Assembly (NCBI RefSeq): GCF_025751435.1
Contig: NZ_JAOWKY010000004.1
Coordinates: 310,001-374,000 of the forward strand
DNA: 64,000 nucleotides
From: Albidovulum marisflavi
GTDB taxonomy: Bacteria; Pseudomonadota; Alphaproteobacteria; Rhodobacterales; Rhodobacteraceae
Direction of reading: 5' to 3'
Position 1 is the stretch's first letter, and each line of letters opens with the position of its first letter. Position numbers and translations under genes: made by a program. The notes under the pieces are model-generated. The model saw only the letters and a program-made list of their open reading frames with translations, was not told where the DNA came from and searched no databases. Shown one piece after another: positions 51,691-61,656 of this stretch.

Positions 51691-52269
51691 TCAGTTGTCG
51701 ACCGAAGGCAATTCCGGTCTACGGCCCGCCCCCAAAGCGGTGTCGATCCTGGCAATGGCCTCATCCGTGATGTCGATCACATCCGCGGCGATAAGAACGG
51801 AGCGGCGATCGAGAATCACCAGCGCGCCGGGCGTTTCGGAAAGCAGCCCCCGCAGTACGGGCACGGCGGTCGCCAGAAACGCCTGCCGCTCGACATCCCT
51901 GAGCCGTGCCAGATCACGTGCCTTGGCGTCCTGATTTCGGCGGATCTCGATGACCTTGGCATCGAACGCGTCAGCCAGGGCCCGGAACTCTTCGCCCGGA
52001 AGCGTTTTGCGCTGTTCCGTCAATGCCTGTTCTTCGGTCTCAAGATCCGACTCGATCTGACGGTTCTCGGCCGCAAGCGCGCTGGAATCCGCCTCGATTT
52101 CGGACACCACGCGCTTGCCCCACAACGAACCCTCGAACAACCGCTCCTGATCCAGGACCAGGATGGATGTCATGACCGGCCTTGGCCCGGTCGTTACCGA
52201 CGCCTCCTGTGCGGCCACTGGCAGCACGGCCGCGACGGCAAGCGACAGAGCGACCAGCCAGAAACGCAT
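51691..52269 (-). CDS. OmpH/Skp family periplasmic chaperone
   Basis: 192 aa. Signal peptide (MRFWLVALSLAVAAVLPVAA), then the Skp-like start (ILVLDQERLFEGSLWGKRV), a charged coiled-coil stretch (about 60-125), and the C-terminal strand RSVLIAADVIDITDEAI. Helps outer membrane proteins reach BamA. Its ATG overlaps the bamA stop by 1 base. Confidence 0.93.
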   Translation of the reverse strand: MRFWLVALSLAVAAVLPVAAQEASVTTGPRPVMTSILVLDQERLFEGSLWGKRVVSEIEADSSALAAENRQIESDLETEEQALTEQRKTLPGEEFRALADAFDAKVIEIRRNQDAKARDLARLRDVERQAFLATAVPVLRGLLSETPGALVILDRRSVLIAADVIDITDEAIARIDTALGAGRRPELPSVDN

Positions 52270-54605
52270 CAGAACTGCGTGGATACGGACAGGTCGAAGT
52301 TCTGCGTGCGGTCGTAGTCTTCCTTCTTGAGCGCATGCGAGAAGTTGAAACGCAGCGGCCCAAGGACGGATTCCCAGAAGACCGAGAAGCCAATAGAGGC
52401 GCGAAGGTTCAGTGAGTCATCGACCGCGTTTCCGCCGGCACCGGTCGTGTTGTCCAGCCCCCAGACAGAACCAACATCTGCAAACAGGCCGCCTGTGATG
52501 CCGTATTCGGTAGGCAGGCCAAGCGGGAATTCCGCCTCAAGGCGGGCGACCGCAAAGTAGTTCCCACCAAGCGCATCCTCGTTCACGGCGTTCAGATCGC
52601 GCGGCCCGATCCCGTTGGGTTCGAACCCGCGGATCTTGCCGTTGCCGCTGAAACGGTCCAGCACGCGCGTGTCGCCGTTAAGACGCTCGACCATGCCGCC
52701 TTCGATCTCGGCCCGCAGGGTCACGTCTTCGCGCATGATCTTGCGCTGGTGCGATGCAATGGCAGTCGTCGTGATCTGTTCAACATCGCCACCAAATCCG
52801 GCGAAATCCTGGTTCAGCCGCAAAAGGGTACCGCGCGTGGGATCAAGGCCGCCGATCCGCGTATCGTAGCTGAGCGTATAGCCAAGCGCACTCGACACTT
52901 CCTTGCCTTGTTCGGCCAACAGGATCGGGGATGAATCAGCGGGCGTGTCACCACCAACATCCGAAAGCTCATCGCTGGCAAGCTTGTACCGCACCTCAAG
53001 GCGCGTGAACTCGCTGAGCGGGAATTCCAGCGAGGGCTGCACACCGATGCGGGTGGTATTGTAGGACGAATTGTCTTTGTCAGTGGTGGTATAATAGGCG
53101 TTGAAGCGGAACCTCAGATCGCGGTCCAGCAGCGCCGGCTCAATGAAGGTGATCGAGCTGTTCTGGTTGTCGGTGCCCGCGTTGATGTTCACGCTGACGT
53201 ACTGGCCACGTCCAAGGAAGTTCGCCTCGGACAGGCCGATGTTGAAACCCACACCATTCGAGACCGAATAGCTGGCACCGAAGGTCAGAGAGCCTGTCGG
53301 CTGCTCTTCGACGTTGACGTCGACGATGACCTGATCCGGCCCCGTTCCCGGGTTGGCATTCACGTCGGAGTTGGAGAAGAAGCCCAGGGCGCGGATGCGC
53401 GCCGCGGCGTCCCGAATTTCGCGCGGGTTGAACGGATCGCCCTCAACCGTGCGGAACTGGCGGCGGACCACCTGGTCAAGCGTGGTCGCGTTGCCCTCGA
53501 TGTCGATACGCTCGACGAAGACACGCGGCCCCTTGGTCAGAACGAAGGCGACATCGAGCGTTCCTTCGCGTTCGTTGCGCGTCACGCGCGGTTCGACACG
53601 CAGAAAATCCAGACCATTGCGAAGGGCAATTGCCTCCATTTTGTTGATCGTCGTGTCGATCGCCAAGGGAGAATACGCCGCGCCATCCCGGATCTTGATC
53701 ACCTCGGCGTATTCCGACGGGTCCACCCCCTCGTACTCACTGGCAGTCGTGATCTTGCCGAAACGGAATTGCTGGCCTTCACGCACGTTAAAGGTCAGGA
53801 AGAAGGCGTCACGCTCACGCGAATACTCCGAGGCAACCGAGAGAACCTGGAAATCGACATAGCCGCGGGAATTGTAGAAATCCTTCAAGAGTTGCTTGTC
53901 GAATTCGGTACGGTCGCCGATGAAGGTGTCGCGCTGCACGAGGCGACGGAAGATGCCTGCCTGCTTGGTCTCCAGGACACGGCGCAGGCGCCAGTCGGAA
54001 TATGCCTGGTTGCCAGTGAACGACAGGCGCTCGATCTCGGTCACGCTGCCTTCGCGAATCTCGAACACCAGATCGACGCGGTTACCGTCGCGCCTGATGA
54101 TCCTCGGCTCCACCCGAGCAGACAGGCGGCCCTGGTCGGAATATATCTGGGCGATTGCGGCGGCATCGGCCTCGGCCTGCGCTGCGGAAAAGACGCGGCG
54201 CGATTGCGACTTGATGACCGCTGCAAGCTCTTCATCCTCGAGCCGGCGGTTGCCTTCGAAGTTCACGATGTTGATCGTGGGGTTCTCGACGACCCGGATC
54301 ACAAGGGTGTTTCCTGAGGGGACAAGTTCAACCGTCTCGAACAGCCCCGAATCCGCGATGCGCTGATAGGCGTCATTCAGTTGCGACGCCGACATCGCAG
54401 TACCTCTGGCGATTCCCGCGAACTTGAGGATCGTCGCGTCCTCGATCAGCGAGTTGCCTTCGATCGCGACGGAACTGAACACGTAGTCCTGCGCAAAGGT
54501 TGCGTCGGGAATCGTGGAAAAAGCCAGGGAAATCGCCACTGCCGCGGGGGCAAGCCCCAAGCGAACCAGCCCGCTGTTGCCGCCGAGTTTGCGCCGCCGG
54601 TCCAT
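52269..54605 (-). CDS. bamA: Outer membrane protein assembly factor BamA
   Basis: 778 aa. Signal peptide (about 1-38, TFAQ cleavage), five POTRA domains (about 40-420), and a C-terminal 16-strand barrel with the conserved RGF-type stretch IRGFEPNG and a final aromatic residue (VSTQF). Core of the outer membrane insertion machine. Confidence 0.97.
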   Translation of the reverse strand: MDRRRKLGGNSGLVRLGLAPAAVAISLAFSTIPDATFAQDYVFSSVAIEGNSLIEDATILKFAGIARGTAMSASQLNDAYQRIADSGLFETVELVPSGNTLVIRVVENPTINIVNFEGNRRLEDEELAAVIKSQSRRVFSAAQAEADAAAIAQIYSDQGRLSARVEPRIIRRDGNRVDLVFEIREGSVTEIERLSFTGNQAYSDWRLRRVLETKQAGIFRRLVQRDTFIGDRTEFDKQLLKDFYNSRGYVDFQVLSVASEYSRERDAFFLTFNVREGQQFRFGKITTASEYEGVDPSEYAEVIKIRDGAAYSPLAIDTTINKMEAIALRNGLDFLRVEPRVTRNEREGTLDVAFVLTKGPRVFVERIDIEGNATTLDQVVRRQFRTVEGDPFNPREIRDAAARIRALGFFSNSDVNANPGTGPDQVIVDVNVEEQPTGSLTFGASYSVSNGVGFNIGLSEANFLGRGQYVSVNINAGTDNQNSSITFIEPALLDRDLRFRFNAYYTTTDKDNSSYNTTRIGVQPSLEFPLSEFTRLEVRYKLASDELSDVGGDTPADSSPILLAEQGKEVSSALGYTLSYDTRIGGLDPTRGTLLRLNQDFAGFGGDVEQITTTAIASHQRKIMREDVTLRAEIEGGMVERLNGDTRVLDRFSGNGKIRGFEPNGIGPRDLNAVNEDALGGNYFAVARLEAEFPLGLPTEYGITGGLFADVGSVWGLDNTTGAGGNAVDDSLNLRASIGFSVFWESVLGPLRFNFSHALKKEDYDRTQNFDLSVSTQF

Positions 54606-54671
54606 CCGCCGTCCCCCTGTCTATTTCTGGTCAATGCCTTGGGGAGTCACTAGCCCCTTTGGGGCACCTTG

Positions 54672-54709
54672 TCAAAAGGCGCGGCGCGGCTTCTTTCGAA
54701 GCCGCGCCG
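54672..54709 (-). terminator. Terminator downstream of the 53-aa membrane protein
   Basis: 12-bp perfect stem (CGGCGCGGCTTC / GAAGCCGCGCCG) with a 4-base loop; on the minus strand it is followed by CGCCTTTTG. It lies between the small gene and bamA, so bamA probably has its own promoter or depends on read-through. Confidence 0.65.
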
Positions 54710-54746
54710 TTGATCGCGCGCATGGGTTGGGGGCCAGCGCGATCGG

Positions 54747-54908
54747 TTAAAAGAAATAGTCCACAGGCACTGTCAGCACCGAAGCCTTGGTTGCGAGGTA
54801 GGCTGATAGTGCCAGGCCTGCGGCAATCACGATGGGAACAATCACACGGTCGAATCCCAAGTCGTAAAGCACGGAAAGGCTGCGGTATCCGCTTTGAATC
54901 AACTGCAT
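54747..54908 (-). CDS. 53-aa single-helix membrane protein, unknown function
   Basis: Open from the ATG at 54908 to the TAA at 54747, too short for the usual cut-off. It begins MQLIQSGYRSLSVLYDL and has one membrane helix (about 21-42, VIVPIVIAAGLALSAYLA), with the C-terminus ending in VPVDYFF. The ribosome site is weak (GTGGCGGCC). Third-codon GC bias and its place inside the rseP-bamA cluster make it probably real. A role in envelope biogenesis is guesswork. Confidence 0.65.
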   Translation of the reverse strand: MQLIQSGYRSLSVLYDLGFDRVIVPIVIAAGLALSAYLATKASVLTVPVDYFF

Positions 54909-55014
54909 CGATGGCCGCCACTGTTTGCTTTGGGTTTAAGCGATTCAAACCCTTAAATACGGCAACAATACGGCATCTGCGCAGGGTCGCTGTCTTACGG
55001 CAGACTCTTGCCTG

Positions 55015-56349
55015 TCAGGTACACAGGATATCGTTGGACAGACCAAAGACCATCAAAGCGATTACCAGGATCAGGCCGACGCTCATCGCAAGGTTCATCG
55101 CGCGGTCCGAAGGGGGTTTTCCGCGCGCCCATTCATAGGCGTGAAAGATCAGGTGTCCGCCATCAAGGACGGGAATCGGCAGCAGGTTGAGAAAGCCGAT
55201 CGCGACTGACAGCGATGCCACGAGGCCGATAAAATAGTCCCAGCCCTGGCTCGCCGCCGCCCCTGCCGCCTGGGCGATTCCGATCGCACCCGAAATGCTG
55301 CAGCTCGATATGGAACCCGCGACGATTGCCACAAGGCTGGAGATCGTACCCGTGATAGACGCGAAGGTGGCCTGAACACCGATCACCGCCGCTTCCCAGG
55401 GCGAGGCGCGGCGCGACTGCTGGTCAAAGGCGATGTCCCCGTAGATCCCGATCTGCCAGTTCATCTCGAAGCCGCCATCCTCGGTCTGGACCGGACGCTC
55501 GCGCGGGACCAGCGTGGTATCAAAGGTTTCGCCGTCACGCCACACCACAAGCGAAAGCGGCGCACCCTGACTTCCCATGGCGCGGGAGCGGAGTTCCTCG
55601 AAGCGCCAGATCGTGGTGCCGTCTACGCTGACGATGACATCGCCCGCCTGAAGGCCCGCATCGATTGCCGCACTTTTCGGTGCAACACCCGAGATCAGCG
55701 GGGGCAGCGCCTGCGGCCCCATCACCTCGATCCGCTCGCCCTCGCGCTCGACGCCGTAGCGCACCAATGGCGCCGGCGGAAGGTTATTCGCCGCGGTCGC
55801 GAAATCCTCGAAAGTGGCAACGGGCGTCCCTTCGACCGCAACGATGCGATCGCCGGGCAGAAGGGTCACGCCCTCGACCGGAAGCGGCTTCAGGCTGACA
55901 ATCGTGGGGGTGTCGTCGGCGATGCCGCGCACCAGCACGAAGCCCGCGAAGATGATCGTGGCAAGGATGAAGTTGAAGAACGGCCCCGCAAAGACGGTGG
56001 CCGCGCGCGCCCAAAGCGGCGCGCCATGCATAGTGTGGCGACGTTCCGTATCCGAGAGCCGCGACATGGTTTCCTCATCTGCGCCTGCAGATGCGGCATT
56101 GGCGTCGCCCAGGAACTTGACATACCCCCCCAGTGGAACGGCCGCTACCTGCCAGCGCGTGCCGCGCTTGTCGACGCGCGAGGCGAGAATGGGGCCGAAC
56201 CCCACCGAAAACACCTCGGCATGGATGCCCGACCAGCGCCCAACGATGTAATGGCCGAATTCATGCACCGTCACGATGATCGAAAGCGCAACGATGAAGG
56301 CACCGAGATAGAATACCTGTCCGGCAAAGGACTCAATGAACGCAACCAT
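55015..56349 (-). CDS. rseP: RIP metalloprotease RseP
   Basis: 444 aa. Zinc site HEFGH (about residue 30) in the first helix, two tandem PDZ domains (about 125-310), and the NLLPIPVLDGGH motif in the last helices. Cleaves membrane proteins such as anti-sigma factors. Located between dxr and the 53-aa gene, as usual in the rseP-bamA order. Confidence 0.96.
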   Translation of the reverse strand: MVAFIESFAGQVFYLGAFIVALSIIVTVHEFGHYIVGRWSGIHAEVFSVGFGPILASRVDKRGTRWQVAAVPLGGYVKFLGDANAASAGADEETMSRLSDTERRHTMHGAPLWARAATVFAGPFFNFILATIIFAGFVLVRGIADDTPTIVSLKPLPVEGVTLLPGDRIVAVEGTPVATFEDFATAANNLPPAPLVRYGVEREGERIEVMGPQALPPLISGVAPKSAAIDAGLQAGDVIVSVDGTTIWRFEELRSRAMGSQGAPLSLVVWRDGETFDTTLVPRERPVQTEDGGFEMNWQIGIYGDIAFDQQSRRASPWEAAVIGVQATFASITGTISSLVAIVAGSISSCSISGAIGIAQAAGAAASQGWDYFIGLVASLSVAIGFLNLLPIPVLDGGHLIFHAYEWARGKPPSDRAMNLAMSVGLILVIALMVFGLSNDILCT

Positions 56350-56358
56350 TGTGAATAC

Positions 56359-57540
56359 TCAACTCCCTTGTCGACGGGCAATGACTTCGGACGCCCTGCG
56401 GCGCGCCATGGCGTCAACCGCAAGCACCATATCGAGATCGCCAGGCGCGTTTCCAAGGGCGCCTTCGCCCGAAAGCGCTTCCAGCACCGCCTCCACCACC
56501 TCCGGCATCACGGTAAACCCGATGGTGCCGTCGATGAAAGCGTCCAGCGCCGCTTCCTTCGCGGCGTTGAAAGCCGCGCCACAAAGACCGCCTTCCGCCA
56601 TGACTTCACGTGCCAGCCGCAACGCCGGGTAACGCGAAGGATCCGGAGCGCGAAAGGTCAGCGCGCCGATGCGCGCCAGATCCAGTCTTGCGACCGGCAG
56701 GTGCGCCCGGTCCGGCCAGTTCAGCGCATAGCCGATGGCATGGCGCATGTCCGGCGCGCCAAGGTGGGCGATCACGCCGCCATCGCGAAACCCGACAAGA
56801 GCGTGAACGAGGGATTCTGGGTGCACCAGCACCTCGATCCTTTCCGGTTCGATCGCGAAGAATTCCCGTGCCTCGATCATCTCGAGCGCCTTGTTGAACA
56901 TCGATGCGCTGTCGATCGTGATGCGCTGGCCCATCGCCCAGTTCGGATGGGTAGAGGCTTCGGAAACTGTCGCCCTTGCCAGTCGTTCAAGCGGCCAATC
57001 CCGGAACGCCCCGCCGGATGCGGTGATGGTGATGTGCTCGACCGTCGCCATATCCTCGCCCACCAGCGCCTGGAACACCGCGGAATGTTCGCTGTCCACT
57101 GGGAGTATCCGGGCGCCATGCCGCCGCGCCTGGGCCATCAGAAGCGGACCTGCGGTTACAAGGCTTTCCTTGTTGGCAAGCGCCAGGGTGCCGCCATGCG
57201 ACAGGGCGCGGAACCCGGGCACGAGGCCCGCAGCGCCGACGATGGATGACATCGTCCAATCCGCCGGACGGTCCGCCGCTTCTACGATCGCGCTGCGGCC
57301 TGCCGCTGCCGCCGTACCGCTGCCGGCAAGCGCCGCACGCAGGGCCGGCAGGCATTCGTCATGGGCGGTGACCGCAAGCTCGGCCCCAAGGGCGCGCGCC
57401 ATCTCTGCCAGCCGCGCAACATTGCGGCCGCCCGTCAGCACGACGGTGCGGTACCGTTCGCGTCCGCCCTGCCCCATCAATAGGTCGAAGGTGCTTTCGC
57501 CGATCGAGCCGGTGGCCCCGAAGACCGAAACGCTTCGCAT
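56359..57540 (-). CDS. dxr: 1-deoxy-D-xylulose 5-phosphate reductoisomerase
   Basis: 393 aa. NADPH site VFGATGSIGESTFDLL, metal-binding ILPVDSEHSAVFQAL, and GGAFRDWP, TVSEASTHPNWAMG. Second step of the MEP isoprenoid pathway, which supplies the substrate for UppS nearby. Four bases after cdsA. Confidence 0.97.
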   Translation of the reverse strand: MRSVSVFGATGSIGESTFDLLMGQGGRERYRTVVLTGGRNVARLAEMARALGAELAVTAHDECLPALRAALAGSGTAAAAGRSAIVEAADRPADWTMSSIVGAAGLVPGFRALSHGGTLALANKESLVTAGPLLMAQARRHGARILPVDSEHSAVFQALVGEDMATVEHITITASGGAFRDWPLERLARATVSEASTHPNWAMGQRITIDSASMFNKALEMIEAREFFAIEPERIEVLVHPESLVHALVGFRDGGVIAHLGAPDMRHAIGYALNWPDRAHLPVARLDLARIGALTFRAPDPSRYPALRLAREVMAEGGLCGAAFNAAKEAALDAFIDGTIGFTVMPEVVEAVLEALSGEGALGNAPGDLDMVLAVDAMARRRASEVIARRQGS

Positions 57541-57544
57541 CAGG

Positions 57545-58336
57545 TCAGCCCCCGATCACGGGCAACGGCAGGACGAAACCCATCAATATCAGGAACAGGA
57601 CCGCCCCGATCAGACCGTCGAACCGATCAAGCACGCCGCCATGCCCGGGGATCAGATGGGAGCTGTCCTTGACCCCGGCGCGCCGCTTGATCGCGCTTTC
57701 CGCGATATCGCCCATCTGCGCGGCGAACGCGACCAGGGCCGAAAGCGCGAACAGCCATGACGGCGCACCGACAAAGGCCGAAAACGCGGCCCCGACCAGC
57801 GCCGCCCCGATCCAGCCGGACACCGTTCCGGACCAGGTCTTCTTGGGTGACACCCGGGGCCAGAACTTCGCCCCGCCGATGATCCGCCCGCCGAAGTAGC
57901 CCAAAACATCCGATGCGACGACGACCGCCACGACCCAGAGGAGGAACGAAAGACCAAGTCCGCCACGAAACGCCACGAAGCCGTAGCCGGTCATCATCAC
58001 CGCGAAGCCATAAAGGAAAAAGACCGCCCTGTCCCGGCGCGGGCGCAGCGCCCCGATCCCCGGCGGCACAAGCGCCAGCGCTATCGCAAAGGGCGCGTGG
58101 TTCCACAGGATGCCCGCCAGGCACAGCGCCGCGATCATACCCAGCAACCGCGCCTCGCCCGGACGGTCCGGTGCGGTCATCGCCGCCAGTTCCCAGATCA
58201 TCAGACCCGTCACCGCGATCGAAAGCGCCTCGATCCAGATGCCGCCCGCGACGACATCGGCGACGCCCACAACCGCCATGGCAAGCCCCGCAAGCAGTCG
58301 GGGCGCCAGATCGTCCCACTTGGCCCCGCCGCTCAT
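57545..58336 (-). CDS. cdsA: Phosphatidate cytidylyltransferase
   Basis: 263 aa from the ATG at 58336, overlapping the uppS stop by 4 bases; the frame is open upstream only as a shadow. Multi-helix membrane protein with the CDP-diglyceride signature in SAIKRRAGVKDSSHLIPGHG followed by GGVLDRFDGLI. Makes CDP-diacylglycerol for phospholipids. Confidence 0.96.
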   Translation of the reverse strand: MSGGAKWDDLAPRLLAGLAMAVVGVADVVAGGIWIEALSIAVTGLMIWELAAMTAPDRPGEARLLGMIAALCLAGILWNHAPFAIALALVPPGIGALRPRRDRAVFFLYGFAVMMTGYGFVAFRGGLGLSFLLWVVAVVVASDVLGYFGGRIIGGAKFWPRVSPKKTWSGTVSGWIGAALVGAAFSAFVGAPSWLFALSALVAFAAQMGDIAESAIKRRAGVKDSSHLIPGHGGVLDRFDGLIGAVLFLILMGFVLPLPVIGG

Positions 58337-59076
58337 GCCCGCACCGTGCCGCCATAGCGCCGGTCGCGCATGCGGAAACGGGCAAGGATCGTCTCCAGCT
58401 CGGCGGGCGTGAAATCGGGCCAAAGTGTCGGGGTGAATTCGTACTCGGAATAGGCCGACTGCCACAGCAGGAAGTTCGATATCCGCGTTTCGCCAGAGGT
58501 GCGGATCACCAGATCAGGGTCCGGCAGGCCAGCGGTATCGAGCCGCGCCGTAATCGCGGCCTCATCCACCGCCTCGGGCGCGATCCTGCCCTCGGCCACG
58601 TCAAGCGCAAGCTTGCGCGCCGCTCGGGCGATTTCGTCCCTGCCACCATAATTGATCGCGACGTTCAGGTTCAGCGCTGTGCTGTCGGCCGTCTTCGCCT
58701 CGATCCCCGCCATCATTTTCTGCAGCTTCTTGTCCAGCCTTTCGCGCCCGCCGATAAACCTGAGGCGCACACCCGCATCCGACAGCCGCTGCGCTTCGCT
58801 TTCGATGTAGCGGGCGAAGATCGTCATCAAACCGATGACCTCTTCGGTCGACCGCTTCCAGTTCTCGGTCGAAAAGGCGTAAAGCGTCAGGTGCCGGATA
58901 CCCAGACCCGGCGCCGACTCGACAATGGCGCGGACACGCTCTGCGCCGCGACGGTGTCCGACCAGGCGAGGCCAGCCGCGCTCGGTCGCCCAGCGACCGT
59001 TCCCATCCATGATGATCGCGACATGCAAGGCCCCTGCCCCGGTCAGATCCTTCGCGCCCATAGGCCGCCCCTTCAT
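58333..59076 (-). CDS. uppS: Undecaprenyl diphosphate synthase
   Basis: 247 aa. IIMDGNGRWA (with catalytic Asp), GHRRGAERVR, LTLYAFSTENWKR and the C-terminal DLVIRTSGETRISNFLLWQ. Cis-prenyl transferase for the cell wall lipid carrier. A start at Met6 is also possible. Confidence 0.97.
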   Translation of the reverse strand: MKGRPMGAKDLTGAGALHVAIIMDGNGRWATERGWPRLVGHRRGAERVRAIVESAPGLGIRHLTLYAFSTENWKRSTEEVIGLMTIFARYIESEAQRLSDAGVRLRFIGGRERLDKKLQKMMAGIEAKTADSTALNLNVAINYGGRDEIARAARKLALDVAEGRIAPEAVDEAAITARLDTAGLPDPDLVIRTSGETRISNFLLWQSAYSEYEFTPTLWPDFTPAELETILARFRMRDRRYGGTVRA

Positions 59077-59094
59077 CCGCGCGCCCGAACCGGC

Positions 59095-59652
59095 TCAGAC
59101 CTGCATGATCTCCGCCTGCTTTGCCTCAAGCGCCTTGTCGACCATCGCGATATGCTTGTCGGTCAGTTCCTGGATCTCGTCGTGCCAGAACTTCTGATCG
59201 TCCTCGCTGACCCCCTGCGCCTTCTTCAGCTTGTCCATGCCGTCACGGCGCACGTTCCGGATCGCCACGCGGGCGTGTTCGGCGTACTGCGCCGCCACCT
59301 TGGTCAGGTCGCGGCGACGCTCCTCGTTCAGTTCGGGGATCGGCAGCATGATGATCGTGCCGTTGAGCTGCGGGTTGATGCCGAGACCAGATTCCCGGAT
59401 CGCTTTTTCCACCTTGCCGACCAGCGCCTTGTCCCAGACGTTGATCGTGACCATGCGGGGTTCGGGTACGTTGATCGTGCCAACCTGATTGACGGGCGTC
59501 AGGGAACCATAGGCGTCGACCATGATCGGCTCCACGATCGATGCCGAGGCGCGCCCCGTGCGGAGCGAGCCGAATTCCTGCCTGAGAGCCGCAAGCGCCC
59601 CGTCCATCCGGCGCTCCAGATCGTCGGTGTCCAATTCAAAATCGTCAGACAT
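59095..59652 (-). CDS. frr: Ribosome recycling factor
   Basis: 185 aa, standard length. [40 protein letters not shown] and the C-terminal helix. Splits ribosomes after termination. Ribosome site GAGAGGG. Between pyrH and uppS. Confidence 0.97.
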   Translation of the reverse strand: MSDDFELDTDDLERRMDGALAALRQEFGSLRTGRASASIVEPIMVDAYGSLTPVNQVGTINVPEPRMVTINVWDKALVGKVEKAIRESGLGINPQLNGTIIMLPIPELNEERRRDLTKVAAQYAEHARVAIRNVRRDGMDKLKKAQGVSEDDQKFWHDEIQELTDKHIAMVDKALEAKQAEIMQV

Positions 59653-59803
59653 TCTGCCCTCTCACGGTCGTTCTCAATCTTTGCATGGCTCATAAGCCAT
59701 TGGCGGCGGGTTGTATAGCAATCTTGGCCCGACGCGTGGCCTGCCTGAGCCACGCAAGGGAAGGCTGCGCTTTTCTCGACGGCGACGAAACGACCGCCGC
59801 GTC

Positions 59804-60535
59804 TTAGCCCTGAACCTTGGTGTAGGTGCCTTCACCGGCAAGGATGCCGCGGAATCCGCCCGGCTCATCCAGAGAAAACACGATGATCGGAAGGTCGTTG
59901 TCCCTCGCCAGGGCAATCGCCGAGGCATCCATGACACCGAGATGCTTTTGCAGCACCTCGTCGAACGACACGGTGTCGTAGCGCTTGGCATCTGCGAACT
60001 TCTTGGGGTCCTTGTCGTAGACGCCATCCACCTTGGTGCCCTTGAAGATCGCCTCGCATCCCATCTCGTTCGCGCGCAGTGTCGCCGCGGTGTCGGTGGT
60101 GAAGTAAGGGTTGCCCGTTCCCGCCGCGAAGATACAGACCCGCTTCTTTTCAAGGTGCCGGACAGCGCGGCGGCGGATGTAGGGTTCGCAGACTTGATCC
60201 ATGGGGATCGCAGAGATCACGCGGGTATGTATCCCGAGTTGCTCTAGCGCCGCCTGCATCGCCAGCGCGTTCATGACCGTCGCCAGCATGCCCATGTAGT
60301 CGGCCGTCGTCCGCTCCATCCCCTGCGCGGCGCCGGAAAGTCCGCGGAAGATGTTGCCGCCGCCGATCACCATGCATATCTCGACGCCGAGATCATGAAC
60401 GGACTTAACTTCATTGGCGATGCGCGCGACGGTCGGGGGATGAAGCCCGAACCCCTGGTCGCCCATCAGCGCCTCGCCTGAAATCTTCAGAAGTACGCGC
60501 TTGTAGGTCACCTTGGGTTCTTCCGCCCTGTTCAT
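59804..60535 (-). CDS. pyrH: UMP kinase
   Basis: 243 aa. [25 protein letters not shown], and [18 protein letters not shown]-like region (seen as [13 protein letters not shown]). Phosphorylates UMP to UDP. Upstream member of the frr-uppS-cdsA-dxr cluster. The 151-bp gap before frr contains a 7-bp inverted repeat (59734-59755) without T-run. Confidence 0.97.
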   Translation of the reverse strand: MNRAEEPKVTYKRVLLKISGEALMGDQGFGLHPPTVARIANEVKSVHDLGVEICMVIGGGNIFRGLSGAAQGMERTTADYMGMLATVMNALAMQAALEQLGIHTRVISAIPMDQVCEPYIRRRAVRHLEKKRVCIFAAGTGNPYFTTDTAATLRANEMGCEAIFKGTKVDGVYDKDPKKFADAKRYDTVSFDEVLQKHLGVMDASAIALARDNDLPIIVFSLDEPGGFRGILAGEGTYTKVQG

Positions 60536-60670
60536 CGTGCGCTCCGCTTGCCGCCCATCATCTGACGGCGCAAAATGAAGGAAATCGCATCGGGGTTCAA
60601 CCGCTCAGGACAGCGGAAACGCAACGCATCACAAAACGGGCCGCCCACAACATGAATTTACCCGCGTAGA

Positions 60671-61549
60671 ATGCTGGAAAAAATAGAAAATATCCCGCTC
60701 AAAAAACATGTTCTTATCGCGGGGCCGACGGCTTCGGGCAAATCCGCCCTGGCGTTGGCGATAGCACGGGAACAGGGCGGCGTGATCGTCAACGCGGACG
60801 CGCTTCAGGTATGGGATTGCTGGCGAATACTCAGCGCCCGCCCAAACGAGGCTGAAGAAGCGCAGGCCGAACACCGCCTTTATGGGCATCTTCCCTGCGG
60901 CGCGGACTACTCGGTCGGCCACTGGCTTCGCGAGGTCGCAGCGATTCTGGATGAGGGCAAGCGCCTTATCGTGGTCGGCGGAACCGGTCTTTACCTCTCC
61001 GCGCTGACCGAAGGTCTGGCAGAGATCCCGCCAATTCCCTCGGAGGTTCGCGCCGAGGCGGACAAGCTTGTAGCGACAGGCGGCCTGGACCGGATGATCG
61101 CGACCCTTGATCCCGACACCAATGCCCGTATCGACCTTCGCAACCCCGCGCGCGTGCAACGGGCGTGGGAGGTACAGCGCGCCACCGGCCGCGGAATCGC
61201 GGCATGGCAGGCGGACACCGGCCCTGCCCTGATCCCGCTGAAAGGCGCGACGGCGATCCGCATCGAGTGTGATCGCGACTGGCTGGCTGACCGGATCGAC
61301 AGACGCTTTCTGACAATGGTTGAGGACGGGGCGCTTGAGGAAGCAAAGGCCGCCCTTCCCCGCTGGGATCCCTCGGCGCCTTGGGCCAAGGCAATCGGCG
61401 CGCCGGAACTGATCGCGCACCTTCGTGGCGAACTGTCTTTGCCCCAAGCGATCGAAGCCGCCCAGGCAGCCAGCCGCCAATACGCAAAGCGGCAGCGGAC
61501 CTGGCTGCGCAGCCGAATGGGTGGCTGGACCCCGCTCAACCCGACGTGA
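60671..61549 (+). CDS. miaA: tRNA dimethylallyltransferase MiaA
   Basis: 292 aa. P-loop [12 protein letters not shown] (about 16-27), the DSTQ-like NADALQVW motif, [10 protein letters not shown], and RVQRAWEV. Adds the isopentenyl group to A37 of tRNAs reading U-starting codons (a substrate here would be the tRNA-Leu class). Divergent from pyrH. The ribosome site is weak. Confidence 0.95.
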   Translation: MLEKIENIPLKKHVLIAGPTASGKSALALAIAREQGGVIVNADALQVWDCWRILSARPNEAEEAQAEHRLYGHLPCGADYSVGHWLREVAAILDEGKRLIVVGGTGLYLSALTEGLAEIPPIPSEVRAEADKLVATGGLDRMIATLDPDTNARIDLRNPARVQRAWEVQRATGRGIAAWQADTGPALIPLKGATAIRIECDRDWLADRIDRRFLTMVEDGALEEAKAALPRWDPSAPWAKAIGAPELIAHLRGELSLPQAIEAAQAASRQYAKRQRTWLRSRMGGWTPLNPT

Positions 61550-61656
61550 CAGATCGGCCACGCGCCGCGCATTGTTGGAATCATGCGGAAATTCCCTTTG
61601 GCGAGTGATTCGCCAGACGATAGAATCGGCGCGAAACAGCCCCGAGTGCCCACAGA

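Noticed and set aside
59734-59755. 7-bp inverted repeat between pyrH and frr as a terminator
   Set aside because: No T-run on either strand; frr has a normal ribosome site and is probably co-transcribed.
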